From Metaruminococcus_A sp900762715 (GTDB taxonomy: Bacteria; Bacillota; Clostridia; Oscillospirales; Ruminococcaceae): a stretch of 16,511 nt of DNA. This document shows positions 14,661-16,511 of the stretch, piece by piece. The stretch is taken from contig DBFBLF010000096.1 of the NCBI GenBank assembly GCA_048204295.1, forward strand, positions 1 to 16,511, given 5' to 3'. Both the position numbers and the translations under genes were made by a program. Positions within the stretch are counted from its first letter, which is position 1. Every line of letters begins with the position of its first letter. A model generated the notes under the pieces. The model had not been told where the DNA came from. It ran no database searches and worked only from the letters and a program-made list of their open reading frames with translations.

Positions 14661-15956
14661 ATGAAAAAAACAGTAGACTACTCAAAACTCCGCGGCTTCA
14701 ACTATACAGCGAGCTATGCCACCAATGACGCCGATTTTTGGGCGCGTTACGACCACGATGTTGTTGACCGCGAGATGGGGTATGCGGAAAAGCTGAACCT
14801 CAACAGCGCCCGTATTTTTCTTACCTATTCTTTTTATGCTGACGGCGGGGAAAGATTTTTGGCAAATGTAAAGGATTTTGTACAAACTGCCTGGAAGCAT
14901 GGTATTTCCACTAATCCGATTCTGTTTATGGGATTCCGTTTCCTTGAAGAGGATTTTGAGCGCAAACCTCACAACGGTCCGGGTCTTCCTCCGCTGACCA
15001 AGACTATCCAGGATAGATCCAGTTGGGTACTCGGCGAGCGGTACTTTGACGCCTTGTATGAAACCATTGGAAACGAACCCGGCCTGCTGTTCTGGGATAT
15101 TGCCAACGAACCCGGCTACACCGACGATTTTGTCACCTGGTATGACGACGAACCGGAATACCTTGAAACCTTCAGTGAACGTCCAAATATGGAGGAACTC
15201 AGAGAAAAGCAGGAAAAAACCTGGGAGATTGTCCGGCATTTTTGTAAATATGTCAAGAAAAAAGACCCGGATCATGACATTGGCGTGGGAAACATTTTTA
15301 TCTTTGAAACGGAGCATTCCGGTACTGCTGAATTAGTGGACGTTATTGTTTTCCACGATTACTCCGCTACCCGCGGCAGGATGCGGATGATTTACGACCG
15401 CGCTGTTGAGCTGGGCAGGAAATATAACAAGCCGGTCGTTAACAACGAAACCTGTTGCCTCTGCCGCGGCAACCCGTACGATATGACCATTGAAATCGCC
15501 AATGAGTACGGAATCGGTTGGTATGCGTTCGAACTCATGATTGGCGTTGACAGTTGGAACCGTGCTCATGGTATCTTTTATCCAGACGGAACAATCCGTG
15601 ATCCGTCTATTGTCGCTGCTATTCTCGGCTTTTTCCGGAAACGTGACGAAGGGATCGTCCGTGTTGACGTCAACCAGGAGGACTACGTCACCGAGCTTTT
15701 AAAACGGGTTAATATGCTGATGGAGAACACCCGCAGAAACCGCTGCATGGATGAGAAAAAAGAGCTGGAAGATACGCTGGAGCTCTGTGAATATGCGGCT
15801 AACATTTTGGAAGCGGGAGAGCTTGTCCCGATGAATTACCCGCCGACCGCCAAAGTAGCAGCCTACCGCCGGATGGAGCACCCGGATACCGAGGAAATCA
15901 AGGACTGGCTCTACGAGCTGGTTGATACCCTTAAAAAGGCCTGCAGAATCGTATAA
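14661..15956 (+). CDS. Clan GH-A glycoside hydrolase (GH5-like / cellulase-family TIM barrel)
   Basis: 431 aa with the features of a retaining (beta/alpha)8 hydrolase. The first strand LRGFNYT is at 10-16 and RIFLTY at 51-56, the acid/base Glu150 is in LLFWDIANEPG, the HDYS segment is near 232-235, and the nucleophile Glu263 is in KPVVNNETCC. GIGWYAFEL follows at the eighth strand (284-292). About 100 helical residues after the barrel (from about 325) look like an added helical domain. There is no signal peptide. AAGGAGGA lies 5 nt before the ATG and the gap from GH127 is 26 bp, so the two are co-transcribed and probably act on the same oligosaccharide. The exact GH family and linkage cannot be assigned by eye. 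Three cysteines (265, 266, 268) directly follow the nucleophile, which is unusual. Confidence 0.8.
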   Translation: MKKTVDYSKLRGFNYTASYATNDADFWARYDHDVVDREMGYAEKLNLNSARIFLTYSFYADGGERFLANVKDFVQTAWKHGISTNPILFMGFRFLEEDFERKPHNGPGLPPLTKTIQDRSSWVLGERYFDALYETIGNEPGLLFWDIANEPGYTDDFVTWYDDEPEYLETFSERPNMEELREKQEKTWEIVRHFCKYVKKKDPDHDIGVGNIFIFETEHSGTAELVDVIVFHDYSATRGRMRMIYDRAVELGRKYNKPVVNNETCCLCRGNPYDMTIEIANEYGIGWYAFELMIGVDSWNRAHGIFYPDGTIRDPSIVAAILGFFRKRDEGIVRVDVNQEDYVTELLKRVNMLMENTRRNRCMDEKKELEDTLELCEYAANILEAGELVPMNYPPTAKVAAYRRMEHPDTEEIKDWLYELVDTLKKACRIV

Positions 15957-15965
15957 GGTATATTT

Positions 15966-16007
15966 AAAAAAAGTCCCCGGACACATTTTGTATCCGGGGA
16001 CTTTTTT
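15966..16007 (+). terminator. Rho-independent terminator of the glycoside hydrolase operon
   Basis: A-run plus GTCCCCGGA (to 15981) pairs with TCCGGGGAC (15993-16001), followed by TTTTTT. The 11-nt loop can add an ACA/TGT pairing. It lies 10 bp after the GH-A stop codon. Confidence 0.85.
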
Positions 16008-16366
16008 AGTATAAAGCCAAAGACAAACCCTGACCCCCAAAAGGAGGTATAAGCTTGAAAGGAAAAATATAACTGCCACAAGCGTTGAAGATGTAATGGT
16101 AAGATACATATGAAAATATCGCTTCACAAAAGAGAAAAGTATGTTATATGCAGGTTAAGCATGATTAGAAGCGTAGGCAGTAAAAATTCCCAATATAAGC
16201 GCGGACTTGAAAGCTTAAAAATAGCAAAAAACCGCGGTGTGTAACGTCTCACCACAGGCGTGAGAAGTATCGACAAAAACACCTTCAAAACTGAGTCGTA
16301 TCCGCCGTAATAACGTCAGTACGCCCTGTTTGTGAAGGCTGACAAAATTTTTGTTGAAAATCGCCT
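16008..16366. other. Intergenic region without a convincing gene
   Basis: About 360 bp holding no protein I can recognise. A near-perfect ribosome site AAGGAGGT (16041-16048) leads to a TTG and only five codons before a stop, as in a decayed reading frame. A basic 44-codon frame (16110-16244) has no good ribosome site. Several inverted repeats suggest structure: CTCAC/GTGAG at 16248-16264, ACTGA/TCAGT at 16290-16320, and CCTTCAAAAC against GTTTGTGAAGG (16282-16338, one bulge) enclosing it. It lies wholly upstream of the promoter at 16367. It could be a gene or element remnant, or an unrecognised RNA. Confidence 0.4.
16110..16244 (+). CDS. Doubtful 44-aa basic ORF
   Basis: It encodes a Lys/Arg-rich peptide starting MKISLHKREKYV, with no motif I recognise. 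No adequate ribosome site precedes it, and the next 22 codons after its stop stay open in the same frame, so it might be a remnant of something longer. Listed only because nothing else fills the region; it may well be chance. Confidence 0.15.
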   Translation: MKISLHKREKYVICRLSMIRSVGSKNSQYKRGLESLKIAKNRGV

Positions 16367-16395
16367 TTGAAAATTAACGGAATTTTCTGTATACT
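16367..16395 (+). promoter_or_regulatory. Strong sigma-A promoter for the right-edge gene
   Basis: TTGAAA (16367-16372), exactly 17 bp, then TATACT (16390-16395). Transcription should begin near 16401-16403, right at the 5' edge of the leader hairpin. Confidence 0.75.
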
Positions 16396-16403
16396 AAATA
16401 GGT

Positions 16404-16455
16404 AACGTGTAGCATTTAACTGCGTAAATCCAGTGAGAATGCTGCACGTTTTTTT
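16404..16455 (+). promoter_or_regulatory. Leader hairpin with U-run: candidate attenuator or short terminated RNA
   Basis: Arms AACGTGTAGCATT (16404-16416) and AATGCTGCACGTT (16438-16450) pair over 13 bp with one U-G wobble, followed by seven Ts (16449-16455): a full intrinsic-terminator architecture starting only a few bases after the predicted transcription start. The 21-nt apical part can form a further ACTG/CAGT stem with an 8-nt loop. The gene's ribosome site (16471-16476) comes after it, so read-through must be allowed at times. No known riboswitch class is recognised with confidence. Confidence 0.6.
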
Positions 16456-16487
16456 GTATGTTCTTATGTCAGGAGGAGACGAAACAA

Positions 16488-16511
16488 ATGAAAAAGGAAA
16501 TAGAACATAAA
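16488..16511 (+). CDS. Start of an unidentified gene, cut by the window edge
   Basis: An ATG with AGGAGG (16471-16476) 11 nt upstream, or the overlapping AGGAG (16474-16478) 9 nt upstream, opens a frame encoding MKKEIEHK and continues past the window. Eight residues are too few to name a family. The promoter at 16367 and the terminator-like leader hairpin show that it is a separately controlled unit from the glycoside hydrolase operon. Confidence 0.55.

Noticed and set aside
15699..16127. Minus-strand frame with a hydrophobic N-terminal stretch resembling a membrane segment
   Set aside because: It runs through the hairpin terminator at 15966-16007 and into the antisense of the GH-A gene. It starts with GTG without a ribosome site.

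Overview
The window looks like a chromosomal segment of a low-to-mid GC (about 50%) Bacillota, most likely a gut or anaerobic Clostridia (Oscillospiraceae-like). The grounds are strong AGGAGG-type ribosome sites, sigma-A promoters with TATAAT-like boxes, U-tailed hairpin terminators, AraC-controlled cytoplasmic glycoside hydrolases and a clustered arginine pathway. The genus is inference; no rRNA or marker gene is present.

Layout. (1) 1-2355: a CE7 acetyl-xylan esterase/cephalosporin-C deacetylase (minus) is divergent from a two-gene unit of a sugar phosphate isomerase/epimerase-like TIM barrel and a GNAT acetyltransferase (plus), closed by a palindromic terminator. (2) 2356-10920: a complete arginine operon on the minus strand, in transcription order argG, argH, argC, argJ, argB, argD, argF. 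Together with glutamate and carbamoyl phosphate these seven enzymes make arginine by the acetyl-recycling (ArgJ) route. Two ARG boxes 20 bp apart lie upstream of argG. (3) 10921-11639: a plus-strand flavin reductase-like gene with its own promoter and terminator. (4) 11735-16007: an AraC-family regulator (minus) divergent from a GH127 beta-L-arabinofuranosidase-type gene and a clan GH-A glycoside hydrolase. Neither hydrolase has a signal peptide, so they probably trim imported oligosaccharides. (5) 16008-16511: about 480 bp without a convincing gene, holding a near-consensus promoter, a terminator-like leader hairpin and the first 8 codons of a gene that leaves the window.

The least explained feature is a family of 79-bp double-hairpin repeats. 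Three near-identical tandem copies fill the argG-argH gap and abut the argG stop codon. A clearly diverged relative, perhaps two, occupies the 3' flank of argF and ends at the argF stop codon. The units carry no U-run, so they look like structured non-terminating elements, possibly affecting mRNA stability or dispersed as mobile or REP-like DNA.

Several start codons were moved downstream of the longest open frame to fit ribosome sites (esterase, argD, argC, argH, flavin reductase). argJ and araC appear to start with GTG.
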